Shown here: piece after piece, positions 11,662 through 22,086 of the stretch
How positions within the stretch are numbered: position 1 is the first letter of the stretch
Layout: every line of letters begins with the position of its first letter
DNA from: Capillidium heterosporum
Lineage: Eukaryota > Entomophthoromycota > Entomophthoromycetes > Entomophthorales > Capillidiaceae
Assembly: GCA_016630905.1 (NCBI GenBank)
Contig: WBMQ01000010.1
Span: 372,001 to 436,000 of the forward strand
Length of the DNA stretch: 64,000 bases
Direction: 5' to 3'
Notes under the pieces: model-generated
Databases searched by the model: none
What the model was told of the DNA's origin: nothing
Seen by the model: only the letters and a program-made list of their open reading frames with translations
Translations under genes and position numbers: made by a program

Positions 11662-14600
11662 TTAACAAAACAAATTAATTGGGACGGGTGGCATCGAGTC
11701 AGAATTGGCACCAAAGTTGGTAGAAACATCAAAGTTGATAAGTGTTATAGGTTCTGGTAAGGACCACTGACTAACGAATGAGCACTTTTCCTAATTTGCA
11801 AAACTTAGTTAATTGAATAACGGATGACTTACTTTCCAATGTTGGACGACGTGATTGATTGCAGTAAATTGTTGACATCGACGCGTGAGCTAAGTTCACG
11901 TGGGGACTATAAAACAAAAGACCAAATTAGTTACCTAGTATGATCAACTAAAGTTACCTTTTTGGAGGTAGCGATGGAGGGCGACTGGACGTCAGAATCG
12001 GAATCGAGGTCACTGACATCCTGTGGAACCGCTTCAAAGAGAGTTAGTAAAAAATGTTTAAATTCTAGTACCTAAAGCATCCTTCAAATTTTCAATACGA
12101 ACAATACGTAGAGGTTCGGGTGGATTGGCGGCAACGGCATCCTTGTTGTGGCTACGTACACTTCTTGACTGTCGTACCCTAAACTTTGTCTCCTGGAAAT
12201 CGTACTGGCTTGATTCGGGGTTGTACTCTTCCAACAGCTGGCGCTTGGTGTCGTCGCTAAAGTACTGCAAATCGGGGCTGGCCAACAGAATTTCGGAGAC
12301 TGTCTCTGGCTCTATAAATTTGTCGACAATCTTCAAGGGGACTGGTGGTTGGTCCTTGAACATTGAGCTAAAGACAGTTAGTTAAAAGAGTTGGGAAAGT
12401 AATTACGTAAATGAGACGTTGAGTAGTTCTTTGACGTTAGCGGAAGGTATGGGCTCGAACCCAGGTAGGTACTGCGACTGTGTTTCACGAGCAGTTTTAA
12501 TCTAGAATGTATATGAGCCAGCTGATATTTATAGCATAGCTATGTACCTCACTGATGTACGTTTCCAATGGTTGGCAAGGGATCTCCTTTCCACTGGAGG
12601 TGAAGAAGTTGAGAACTACGCTGGATAGGGCGAGGTGGTGAAGGAGCTGTACGTCGGTTTCGTCAGCTTCCAAGGCCTGATAATGTTAGTACGTGCGATA
12701 AAGCAATAGGTACCTGTAGGCGGAAGATCAAGGGAACAGTTCGAATGAGGGCAGGCTCGCCTAAACCAGGGTACAGCGAAGTCAAAATGTGGTGCAAAAT
12801 GTGGTAGTCCATAGGTAGGTTGTTCGTATTGGAGGCAAAGTCGAACAGGGCTCGATGTAACGAAGACAAGAACTAAATAAGATGAGTCAGCCTAAATTTA
12901 CAAAGTAGTAGGCTTACATCCATCTCATGAGATTTACTTATTCTGTCATCGATTGCAGTTTAAAATTTAGAGCTTAAGAAATAATAAGATACCTTTCGTG
13001 ATCGTTTAAACCTCTAATAAGCTCGAACATAAAGTGGAAGAACTCCAATCGAACCACTAAACATACTATGTTAAAGTCTAAATCAAAGATATCTAGTTAC
13101 ATGGTGCCTCACTCAATAGCAGTGAGATGGTTGAGGTGAAAACGTTCAATGATATAGTAGCTTTGGACCTGGAAGGCTTTTGAGAGATTTCATCGTGGTG
13201 CGCCTTGAGTACCTCAGTCATAGAACGGAGTACCAATACACGCCCAGTCATGATAGATATAGTTCCCATCTTACCATCCTTACTTCCAATCTTTAACTTG
13301 TTGACGAGGTAGCTAAGTACATCCATGATCTGATCGCTATAATAGATCTTGGCGCCCAATTTACCGATCGTCTGAATCAATAAAGTTTGGGCGGCTGAGA
13401 TCGATGGATCAGCAGTGGTACCAGTGGCGACATCCCATTCACCCGACAGTCCAACTAACTGCTGGACAAGGGTGTTCAAGATCTCGAGAACCGAGATACC
13501 AACTAGACTATGCTTCTTGTCCAACAAGGATTCCAATACACCGACTAAGCACTGCATCTTTACAAAGTTGTGGGCATTGTCTTCGACTTCGAGCAGTTTT
13601 AAAACTACAGCCACTGGTATGTATCGGAATTGGGGCTGCATACTTATTAGAATTAAAAATTATATATCGCTTACCTGTGCAGATACTGAAATCAGCTGAA
13701 TTAGCTCGATAACGAATTGGTTTTTGGACCAGTAATTCTTTTCTTCAATAAAGCTACAAAATTAGTTAGTACAAGTTCTTAAATGAGTGCATACGTGAAA
13801 ATACAATCCAAGGTAAATCTTAGGTGGATGACAGAACTCAACTTGGCTAGATCGTAGAATCCGTGGCTAGCTAGTCGATTCAACTCTTCAGCAGATACAG
13901 CAGGAACAGCTTCATTAGTAACCATAGCTTTAACCTGAGGGTCTTTGAAAGATAGTATATTTTAGCACATATTTATAAATCTAAAAATACCCTTCAGTAA
14001 CCGGAGTGATAGGCGCCGATACGTTAATGATGAAGGCCGGTACCAAAAGCTTTATTATGGATTTGGAGTCGGAGTTGTGTAAAATATCGGATCTACTGAC
14101 TGCTACTAGAGCTTCGATACCACAATGCCTTAGCCTTTACCAAAAGATAGAAATAAGCATTGGAATAGAATAAATGAAGTTACTTGGATTGGACTTCAGC
14201 GTTAGCGTTTTCATTGGCAGCAAACTCACAGTAGATTACAATTATCTTGTAGTAGAGGTCGAACATCTCGGTATCGGGTAGTAAGGTCATCTTGCCATTG
14301 ACTTGGCAAAATTGACTAAACTAATTCAAGTTAGCACTTTACTAAAATTAAAAGCTTACAGTTTGGGTAGCACAGTGGTATGAGCTTGTATCCTCGGAAG
14401 TTATAACTGCCTTTATAGTCTTCAACAATGGCTCAGCAAACAAATTGACTTGGGATGGAGAGGTTGTGAGCAAACTCTTCCAAATTTCCATGGAAACTTG
14501 GACGAAACTATATAAATGAAAAAATATGTAAGCAAAGTTTACATAAAATTCAAAGCTTACTCTGCCCGCTTCTTCCATAAATCACTTTCCACTCGCTTCT

Positions 14601-14769
14601 CCAAATAGAAGCCAACTTTCGTCAGTTTCTCGGGTCGTGATTCGGCATAGAATTGGAGGTAGGAAAGTTCATTAGATCTTGGGTGGACTTCCCCAGGTAT
14701 AGTTGGGTAACAGTTATTGATGAGGGTGGCGTGTTTAGCTGGGAAACAAGGCATCCCACAATTGGACAT
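11662..14769 (-). CDS. EFR3: Efr3-like plasma-membrane scaffold of PI4-kinase
   Basis: Efr3 anchors the Stt4/PI4K-alpha complex at the plasma membrane. Sixteen exons on the minus strand: 14769-14561, 14507-14360, 14320-14184, 14134-14002, 13934-13795, 13753-13675, 13635-13101, 13065-12993, 12942-12918, 12872-12714, 12676-12548, 12501-12407, 12367-12072, 12031-11958, 11906-11833, 11770-11662. The phases agree throughout and give 804 residues (yeast Efr3 is ~780). The N-terminus has the family signature: cysteines in the first dozen residues (NCGMPCFPAKH, a likely palmitoylation region), then CYP, NELSYLQFYAESRPEKLTKV and a basic patch. The remainder is helical repeat sequence, with a Ser/Asp-rich tail. 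The intron 14001-13935 needs a GTTACT donor, and the last acceptor (11771) is not the first AG; both were chosen because they alone keep the frame. Identification rests mainly on the N-terminus. Confidence 0.75.
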
Positions 14770-15745
14770 TCTTTTAGGTGTGTTTAAAGGTAAATAGTTC
14801 CGGTTTATTGGTACCAGAAGTTGAACGTAAGCAAGGTATTAGGTAGGGTTCTAAGTGGGTTAGTGCTCGCAGTTGCCTTGATTTCAAGTTGGCCTTCGTA
14901 TAGATAGGAAGTTGGTATCGCCTCTGTTATAAAATTTTCAAGTTACAATCAACGTGAAAAGTTGAACTTGATTCAAAATTGTAACTTTCTATAGAAAGTG
15001 AATTAGTGGCTCTTGGCCTATTAATTTGAAATTTTGCTTGTGATGGTTGGGAACTTGCCCCGATATTCTAAATGAAAACTGGATTTTCGTTGAATTTCTC
15101 CATCAATTTGCTAGAAATATTAGACATTTTTAGGCGTATGATGGATGATACATATCTTTACGGATCATTGCTATGGTGCAGCAGATATGTACACTAGTGC
15201 AGTCGCCACAATCTTAGTAAAAACTATATACTTATTTGGATCTTCTATTATATTTGTTTTGAGAGCCAGGATCCTGACACTTCCAATTAATAATATTGCC
15301 TAATATGTTTGACTAAAATACTCCTTTTCTTGAGATTTATCCGGTATGAGGAAGTAGGTGTAGGCAGATTCAATAAGGTTACTTTGTTATCATGTAAGAC
15401 AAAGTTTCTACACATCTACCAATGTTTCAAATATAAAGACTCCAAGAAAACCATTCCCACTCATAGTATTTGAAAATAAGCTCCATTAAAAAACTATAAT
15501 GCATATATTCTTAAACTATACTGATTTAATATATATGGTTATTTACTTAAAATTAGATTCTTAACACTACCTTACAGTATTTATTAGATAATTATCATGG
15601 TTCAATGACATCCCTTATATATACAAAAGCACTCGTCTAAATGGCTACTGATACTATTAGATCGACCTGAAAAAATTGATACTAAACGTACTATTAATAC
15701 AAATTAGTTTTGGGGAGGTATATGTACAGTATTTGAATATATAAA
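14770..15745. other. Intergenic: Efr3 promoter side and kelch 3' flank
   Basis: No gene seen. AT-rich, with only short uninformative frames. Confidence 0.5.
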
Positions 15746-17173
15746 CTACTTGGATTTGAAGCCGTCGTCGATACCTGATAGTCTACCGCTGGTCAAAGTG
15801 TCATGGTGACTATTCCTGTCGTTACCGCTACCGTGACTACCGTACTTATTGCCGTCAAAGCTGTCATTCAGGTACTCAGCATCGGCTCTAAACAGCTCGA
15901 CGGGATCCTTGGCCAACTCCAACTCGGGTGCGAGATCATCCTTGGCGATCAAAGCCACTTCCTGCTGCTGCTTGACGTGCCGTTCGTACTGCTCCAAGTA
16001 CTCTTGGTTAGCCTTCTGGATACGTTTGTGTCGCTTGTATAAAAAGACTGCCAGGGCCACAAGAATGATAAACCCTAAACTTCCACCGATACTGGCCCCC
16101 AGAACTGTAGACAGTGGTAGTGGTTCCTTGAACTGTACGACTTGGAACTTGCTGTCCTTGGTTTCAATGATCTGGATATTAGTGTTGAAGTTGCTGCTGA
16201 ATCCCATGCTGTAGACAAGTTTGTCGCTGTAGCTTGCTAGACAGCCTTGGCTCTTGCCTTCCAAGTTGTTGACTGGAAATTTGGTCCACTGCATCTTGTC
16301 GAGATCTAGGACCAAAATTTGGTTAGAGACATAGTCGCCATCGGATCCACCAACTAAATAGACCTTATTTCCAACTAGTACGGAAGAGTGTAAGTATCGA
16401 GTACCTACGTTATCACCATAGGCATCGATCAGTTCCCAGGCTTTATTTTGGAAGCTGAATTTATATATTTTGTTGAGAGGCTGGGCTTGATCGTTGGTAG
16501 GTGAGGCTCCACCGAGGACGTATACGTTACCCTTGTAGGTATGAGAAGTCGAGTGGTAGACGGGTGGTGCAGCTATAGCTGAGGTTACGTTCAGTTTGGT
16601 CCAAGAGTTAGATTGGAGACTGTACTTCAGGTTTATGGGGCTAAATGCGGTGTTGACTTGATCGTTGCTGTAGAAAATACCGCCAAAGAAGTGGAACTCA
16701 TCCAAATCTTGATCATTTTGGTTAAAGCCACCACCATAAGGGTAGAATTGGAGTTGGACGTTTTTGCTTCCCAGCTCGTACAGCTGTGTTGGTTGATTGA
16801 GGTTGTTAACACTGATGCTTGGGTTGGATATATCTATTAAACTTAACCCATCACTTAACTTTACGTTCTTGCCACCTGCCAACAGTATCTTGCTCTTACC
16901 TTGTTGAGTTACCGTTAATGATGTGCTGTAGAGTGCAGTGCGTGATAGATCAAAGTTGGTATCGTTCCATTTAGGTTGGTCTAAGTTTTTCAGGTCCATC
17001 GTGTAAACTCGGTAATTGAGATTCTGTTCCTTGGCTGCCTTGGCACCACCGAATAGGTAGAGGGTATCTTGGACTTTGGTGCATGCTACTCCAGTTAACG
17101 CTGGTATCGTCGTATCACTTAGAGTTGAGCTTAGGTTTAGTATAAAAATTAGTAGTATGTTATTCAACTGCAT
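15746..17173 (-). CDS. Secreted-type kelch-propeller, single-pass membrane protein (copy 1)
   Basis: Intact intronless frame of 475 residues. Residues 1-19 are a signal peptide (QLNNILLIFILNLSSTLS). About 330 residues of kelch repeats follow, with Gly-Gly doublets after hydrophobic strands (LYLFGGAK, ILLAGGKN, FHFFGGIF, VYVLGGAS, VYLVGGSD). One membrane helix begins near PLSTVLGASIGGSLGFIILV and is Gly-rich on one face; a basic stop-transfer (KRHKRIQK) and an acidic ~90-residue cytoplasmic tail ending in SGIDDGFKSK come next. The expected topology is propeller outside, tail inside, suggesting a surface receptor or adhesin; ligand and partners are unknown. It heads a tandem array with the genes at 18152 and 20532, all on the same strand. 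Confidence 0.85.
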   Translation of the reverse strand: MQLNNILLIFILNLSSTLSDTTIPALTGVACTKVQDTLYLFGGAKAAKEQNLNYRVYTMDLKNLDQPKWNDTNFDLSRTALYSTSLTVTQQGKSKILLAGGKNVKLSDGLSLIDISNPSISVNNLNQPTQLYELGSKNVQLQFYPYGGGFNQNDQDLDEFHFFGGIFYSNDQVNTAFSPINLKYSLQSNSWTKLNVTSAIAAPPVYHSTSHTYKGNVYVLGGASPTNDQAQPLNKIYKFSFQNKAWELIDAYGDNVGTRYLHSSVLVGNKVYLVGGSDGDYVSNQILVLDLDKMQWTKFPVNNLEGKSQGCLASYSDKLVYSMGFSSNFNTNIQIIETKDSKFQVVQFKEPLPLSTVLGASIGGSLGFIILVALAVFLYKRHKRIQKANQEYLEQYERHVKQQQEVALIAKDDLAPELELAKDPVELFRADAEYLNDSFDGNKYGSHGSGNDRNSHHDTLTSGRLSGIDDGFKSK

Positions 17174-18151
17174 CGTAGATGTTGGAAAGCTGGAAAATGA
17201 ACGGTGTTTTATCTTACAGCTTCTCTTATATTGATATAGTTGATTTATCCCATACTATAACGCCGTCTTATGTGTATTTGATTCTTTCCTATAATAAATA
17301 TTTTTGACTTCGGACTAAAGCCCAAATGTGCTTACCTTATATAGGTAAACTTTCTAAAGCTTAATTTCCTTATGTGGGTGAGATAAAGCAGATTACCTAA
17401 TTTATTTTAAGCTTTCTATTTGGCATCAAGCTTTTATTGGAAGCGGCTTAATAATATTAGGTAGGCTATTAGGTTTCCATCAAGGAAACTACGTCAAAGG
17501 AACGGACCTTTTATCAAAAAACTCCATGTCCCAGAATTCTGCTTCAAAGTGTTCAACATTTAGCAAGGTGTTTAGAATTTTAGATGGTATAGTTGACATG
17601 CAAATCATGGAACCAAGGCTTAGAGAACTTTTTCTCAAGTTAGTCAACTGCTGTTTATTATCTTCTCAACAGTTGGTGATTTGCTTGTGGGTTTTCTTAG
17701 AATTCAGATTCATGAGTCTGCATGTTGATCGTAGATAGGTATCTCACATCCAATGTAAATTCAACTAAATTAAATCTATACTGAGGACGAATATTGGCAT
17801 TTATATAGGGAAGGTTATAATTTTATAGGCGGAGTTACTCTAGTCATCGTTATAGCCTATAATCTAAAGAGCTATATTTAAACATACCTTTAGAAAGATT
17901 AAGGTAAAAGTATATTCTATAATAGAATAGCAAATTTCTTCATGAGTTACATTTTTATAATTTGATGCCAATGTTCACATTCTTTATTAGATATGATTGT
18001 CAAACTTTGATATTATTTCCCATCGATATAAAAGTGCCAATTTAAACAAAGAATATTGATATTAGATAAACCAATAAGAAATTTTATACTAAACATGTTA
18101 TTATTGCTAATTGATTATGGAAAAGTGTTATACAACATATGAGCCAACGAA
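17174..18151. other. Spacer between kelch copies 1 and 2
   Basis: Holds the copy-1 promoter side (shared GC-rich motif at 17257-17266) and the 3' flank of copy 2. No further gene is supported. Confidence 0.5.
17257..17266 (-). promoter_or_regulatory. Shared upstream motif of the kelch array (copy 1)
   Basis: ATAACGCCGT on the plus strand (ACGGCGTTAT toward the gene), about 90 bp before the start codon. The same core lies upstream of the other two array members. It stands out in AT-rich surroundings. Its function is inferred from conservation of position only. Confidence 0.4.
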
Positions 18152-19614
18152 CTATGGGGATTTCAAATTGCCTTCGATGCCAGTTGTCCTATCACTAATC
18201 AAAGTGCTGTCGTAACCTCTACGATCGTTATCACTACTCTTGCTACCATACATACCGTTGTCAATGTTAGTGACATTGGTGCCGTGCCCCGAATCCAAGT
18301 ATTCGGCATCCGGTTTGAACAGCTGGTTGGTATCCTTAGCTAACTCCAGTTCGGGGTCAAAGTTGTCCTTATTTAAAGAGTTGCTAATCTCGTAGATTTC
18401 CTGCTGCTGCTTGACGTGCTGATCATACTGTTTGCGGTATTCTTCTTGGGCCTTTTGGATACGCTTGTGCCGTCTCCACAGGAAGATTCCCAGGATTACT
18501 AAGACAATGAAACCTAGACTTCCACCAATACTAGCACCTAAGATCGTCGAAAGAGGGAGGGGTTCCTTGAACTGAACAACTTGGAACTTGTTGTCCTTGG
18601 TGTCAATGATCTGGACGTTGCTATTGAAGTTGGGGCTGAAGCCCATGCTGTATATGAGTTTGTCAGTTATAGCTAGCTAGACAGCCTTGACTCTTACCTT
18701 CCAAGTTGCTGACAGTGAACTTGGACCACTGCATCTTGTCCAAATCGAGGACTAGGACTATATTGGAGACGTAGTTGCCATCAGTTCCACCAACGAGGTA
18801 GATTTTGTTGCCAACCAAAACAGAGGAGTGTAAGTATCGGGTACCTACGTTATCACCATAGGCGTCGATCAACTCCCAGGCTTTATTTTGGAAGCTGAAC
18901 TTGTAGATCTTGTTGAGAGGTTGGGCTTGATCATCGATAGCTTGAAGCTCCACCGAGGACGTATATGTTACCCTTGTAGGTATGGGAGGTCGAGTAGTAT
19001 ACAGGTGGTGCGACTACAGTTGAGCTTACGGTTAGCTTGGTCCAATTGTTGGATTTCAAGTTGTACTTCAAGTTAATGGGGCTAAATTGAGCTTTGACTT
19101 GGTCGTTGCTGTAAAAAAAACCGCCAAAGAAGTGGAACTCATCCAAGTCTTGATCATTCTGGTTGAAGCCACCACCATAAGGGTAGAATTGGAGCTGCGA
19201 GCTGCTACTTCCTATTTCATAAAGCTGCGTCGGCTGGTTCAACTTGTTAGCACTGAGACTTGAGCTGGAGACGTCTACCAAGCTTAATCCGTCACTCAAT
19301 TTCACGCTCTTGCCACCTACCAGCAGTACTTGGTTCTTATTCTGCTGGGAAACTGTTACCGATGAACTGTACAATGCGGTACGAGGTAAATCAAAGTTGG
19401 TGTCAGTCCACTTGGGTTGGTCCAAGTTCTTCAAATCCATGGTAAAGACTCGGTAGTTAGAATCCAACTCCTTGGCTGCCTTGGCACCGCCGAATAGGTA
19501 GAGGGTATCTTGGATTTTGGTACAGGTTACTCCTGTTATGCCCGGTACTGCTGTATCACTTTGAACCAAACTTAAGCTGAGCGTAGCTATTAGCAAAATG
19601 TCCTTCAACTGCAT
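18152..19614 (-). pseudogene. Kelch-propeller membrane protein (copy 2), two frameshifts
   Basis: Same plan and close sequence to copies 1 and 3: signal peptide from the ATG at 19614, kelch repeats with GG doublets, glycine-rich membrane helix (LSTILGASIGGSLGFIVLV), basic stop-transfer and a tail ending GIEGNLKSP. Against both neighbours there is one extra base near 18940-18955 (in the GGAS...NDQAQPLN region) and another near 18665-18672 (after GCLASY). Each breaks the frame into the pieces 19614-18931, 18953-18663 and 18646-18152. No other lesion is visible, so inactivation is recent, or these are base-calling errors. Confidence 0.75.
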
Positions 19615-19665
19615 CTTGGTGTTTGAAAATTGGAAAGGTGAACTTTAAAGTTTCTTTCATAGCTT

Positions 19666-19673
19666 CTTTTATA
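19666..19673 (-). promoter_or_regulatory. TATA-like box of kelch copy 2
   Basis: TATAAAAG toward the gene, about 52 bp upstream of the start codon. Copy 3 has the matching box at 22043-22051. Confidence 0.5.
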
Positions 19674-19749
19674 CGAATACTTGAATAGATAGATAAGTAG
19701 GTCTTTTGGGCGAACAAGTTGAACTGATATAATTTATGTAGCACAAATT

Positions 19750-19759
19750 ATAACGCCGT
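19750..19759 (-). promoter_or_regulatory. Shared upstream motif of the kelch array (copy 2)
   Basis: ATAACGCCGT, identical to the site before copy 1, about 140 bp upstream of the start codon and farther out than the TATA-like box. Confidence 0.4.
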
Positions 19760-20531
19760 TTGGTTGCTTCTCTAGATCAGTCCATATGGGAACTTTCCTT
19801 GATCTAGGGCTGAAGGCCAATTTTACTTTCCTTATACGGGCAAAATTTATAGTTTTGGGTTTCCTTACCGAGCACAAACAAACATCGATTACCTAGATAA
19901 TACTAAGTTCCATAAAATAGCGAGCTTTCATTGGTAGTGTCTTTGGAAATTAGATAGGTTATCAAGTTCCTATATGAAAACTACATAAATTGGACGGCCA
20001 TTCACCCTAAAGTAAATTGACATTACCTTCTAATAAATAAATCATAAAGAAGCTCCTTGTTCCATTTATTAGTCAACAAAGCGTTTACTCTTTCTAGGTC
20101 TTGGGATTCGGGATACAAGATAGATGTATAGTACCCAAACTCCGTGAACTAAAAATAGTTCATATAGAAAATGGATAGTAGCACCTTTGTATGGCGAAGG
20201 TTATAGATATATGTAGGCAATAGTTATACATTTGACGCTGTAGCATTTAAACAACAATGCTAGATTAAAGTGCTCAATTAGGACGACCAAGAGGAAAATA
20301 TAGTTTACAATTATATCCAATATTCTTTCTGTAGTACATTTCATGTTATTAACTATAATCTACATTATTTATTAGATAATTATAAAGCATCGATACTAAT
20401 CAGTATTTGTATAAAAGTTACAAATATAATAAACATTGGTAGATATCAAATAAACCCGGAAAAATATAAAAACATATTATTTGTGCTAACTAATTTTGTA
20501 AAAGTAAAGGCCTGCCATTTAAACAGCTAAA

Positions 20532-21992
20532 CTAAGTAGACTTGAAGGTATCGTCAATTCCCGATAACCTACCGTTGATCAAAGTGTTGTCATAGCCCTT
20601 TTCACTACTACCACTGTTACTACCGTACAACCCATTATCAATATTGGTGACGTTGGTGCCAAACCCATTATCCAAGTACTCGGAATCAGGTCTAAACAAA
20701 CCTGTCGTATTCTTAGCCAACTCCAAGTCAGGGTCGAATTCGTCCTTGTTGAAAGATTTGTTGATCTCTATAATCTCTTGTTGCTGTTTGAGATGTTGGT
20801 CATACTGCTCAAGGTATTCTTTGCGAGCTTTTTGGATGCGTTTGTACCGTTTGTAGAGGAAGGCTAAGATGACTAATAAGACAATGAAACCTAAACTTCC
20901 ACCGATACTAGCACCTAGGATGGTTGAGAGGGGTAGCGGCTCCTTGAACTGGACGACTTGGAATTGGTTATTCTTGGTGTCGATTATTTGGATGTTGCTA
21001 TTGAAGTTGGGGCTGAATCCCATGCTGTAGATCAACTTATCATTGTAGCTTGCCAAGCATCCTTGACTCTTGCCTTCCAAATTGCTAACTGCGAATTTGG
21101 ACCACTGCATCTTATCGAGATCTAAAGCCAGAACTTGGTTAGAGACGTAGTTACCATCGGTTCCACCTACTAGGTAAACTTTATTGCCGACCAAGACGGA
21201 AGAGTGTAGGTACCGCGTACCTACGTTATCACCATAAGCATCTATCAACTCCCAAGCGCTGTTCAAAAAGCTGAATTTATATATCTTGTTCAAAGGTTGG
21301 GCTTGGTCGTTGGTAGTTGAGGCTCCACCGAGGACATAGATATTACCTTTGTAGGTGTGGGAGGTTGAGTAGTAGACTGGGGGTGCTACTATGGTTGAAG
21401 ATACATTTAACTTGGTCCAGCTGTTGGATTGTAAGCTATACTTCAAATTGATAGGACTAAACTGAGTGCTGACCTGGTCATTACTAAAAAAGTAACCGCC
21501 GAAGAAATGAAACTCATCCAGGTTCTGGTCGTTTTGATTGAAGCCACCACCATAAGGGTAGAACTGGAGCTGCGAGCTGCTACTTCCTACTTCATAAAGC
21601 TGCATCGGTTGGTTCAACTTGTTAGCACTGAAGTTTGGCGAATTAGAGACATCGATCAAACTTAACCCGTCGCTCAATTTTACGTTTTTGCCCCCTACTA
21701 GTAAAATTTGGCCTCTATTTTGTTGGGAAACTGCTAGGGATGTGCTATAAAGTGCTGTACGCGATAGATCAAAGTTGGTATCAACCCACTTGGGTTGATC
21801 CAAGTTCTTTAAGTTCATGGTATAGACTCGGTAGTTGGGATCCTGTTCCTTGGCTGCCTTGGCACCGCCGAATAGGTAGAGGGTGTCTTGGACTTTGGTG
21901 CAGGCTACTCCTGTTATGCCTGGAATCGACGTGTCGCTTCGAGCCAAACTTAGATTTAGTGTAAATATCAGTAGTAGGTTCTTCAACTGCAT
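20532..21992 (-). CDS. Secreted-type kelch-propeller, single-pass membrane protein (copy 3)
   Basis: Intact intronless frame of 486 residues. Signal peptide 1-19; kelch repeats from about 25 to 345 with Gly-Gly doublets at 42-43, 100-101, 165-166, 222-223 and 277-278; membrane helix about 356-380 containing GASIGGSLG; basic KRYKRIQKARK just inside; then a Gln/Glu-rich stretch that could form a short coiled coil (EYLEQYDQHLKQQQEI); acidic tail with NVTNIDNGLYGS and a final RLSGIDDTFKST. Potential N-glycosylation sequons are present in the propeller (NVSS at 196-199). It shares the tail signature with copies 1 and 2. No enzymatic motif of galactose oxidase is evident, so a binding role is more likely; the ligand is unknown. 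Confidence 0.85.
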   Translation of the reverse strand: MQLKNLLLIFTLNLSLARSDTSIPGITGVACTKVQDTLYLFGGAKAAKEQDPNYRVYTMNLKNLDQPKWVDTNFDLSRTALYSTSLAVSQQNRGQILLVGGKNVKLSDGLSLIDVSNSPNFSANKLNQPMQLYEVGSSSSQLQFYPYGGGFNQNDQNLDEFHFFGGYFFSNDQVSTQFSPINLKYSLQSNSWTKLNVSSTIVAPPVYYSTSHTYKGNIYVLGGASTTNDQAQPLNKIYKFSFLNSAWELIDAYGDNVGTRYLHSSVLVGNKVYLVGGTDGNYVSNQVLALDLDKMQWSKFAVSNLEGKSQGCLASYNDKLIYSMGFSPNFNSNIQIIDTKNNQFQVVQFKEPLPLSTILGASIGGSLGFIVLLVILAFLYKRYKRIQKARKEYLEQYDQHLKQQQEIIEINKSFNKDEFDPDLELAKNTTGLFRPDSEYLDNGFGTNVTNIDNGLYGSNSGSSEKGYDNTLINGRLSGIDDTFKST

Positions 21993-22042
21993 AGTAGGTA
22001 TTTGAAAGTTGGAAAGGTGAGCATCAAATTTCTCTTGTAGCT

Positions 22043-22051
22043 ACTTTTATA
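22043..22051 (-). promoter_or_regulatory. TATA-like box of kelch copy 3
   Basis: TATAAAAGT toward the gene, about 50 bp before the ATG, at nearly the same distance as in copy 2. Confidence 0.5.
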
Positions 22052-22076
22052 CTGATTTATCTGATTCGATAAGTTC

Positions 22077-22086
22077 TATACGCCGT
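22077..22086 (-). promoter_or_regulatory. Shared upstream motif of the kelch array (copy 3)
   Basis: TATACGCCGT, one base different from the copy 1 and 2 sites, about 90 bp upstream of the start codon. Confidence 0.4.

Larger units (their letters stand above)
19615..20531. other. Spacer between kelch copies 2 and 3
   Basis: Contains the copy-2 TATA-like box and shared motif. The remaining sequence has no supported feature. Confidence 0.5.
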
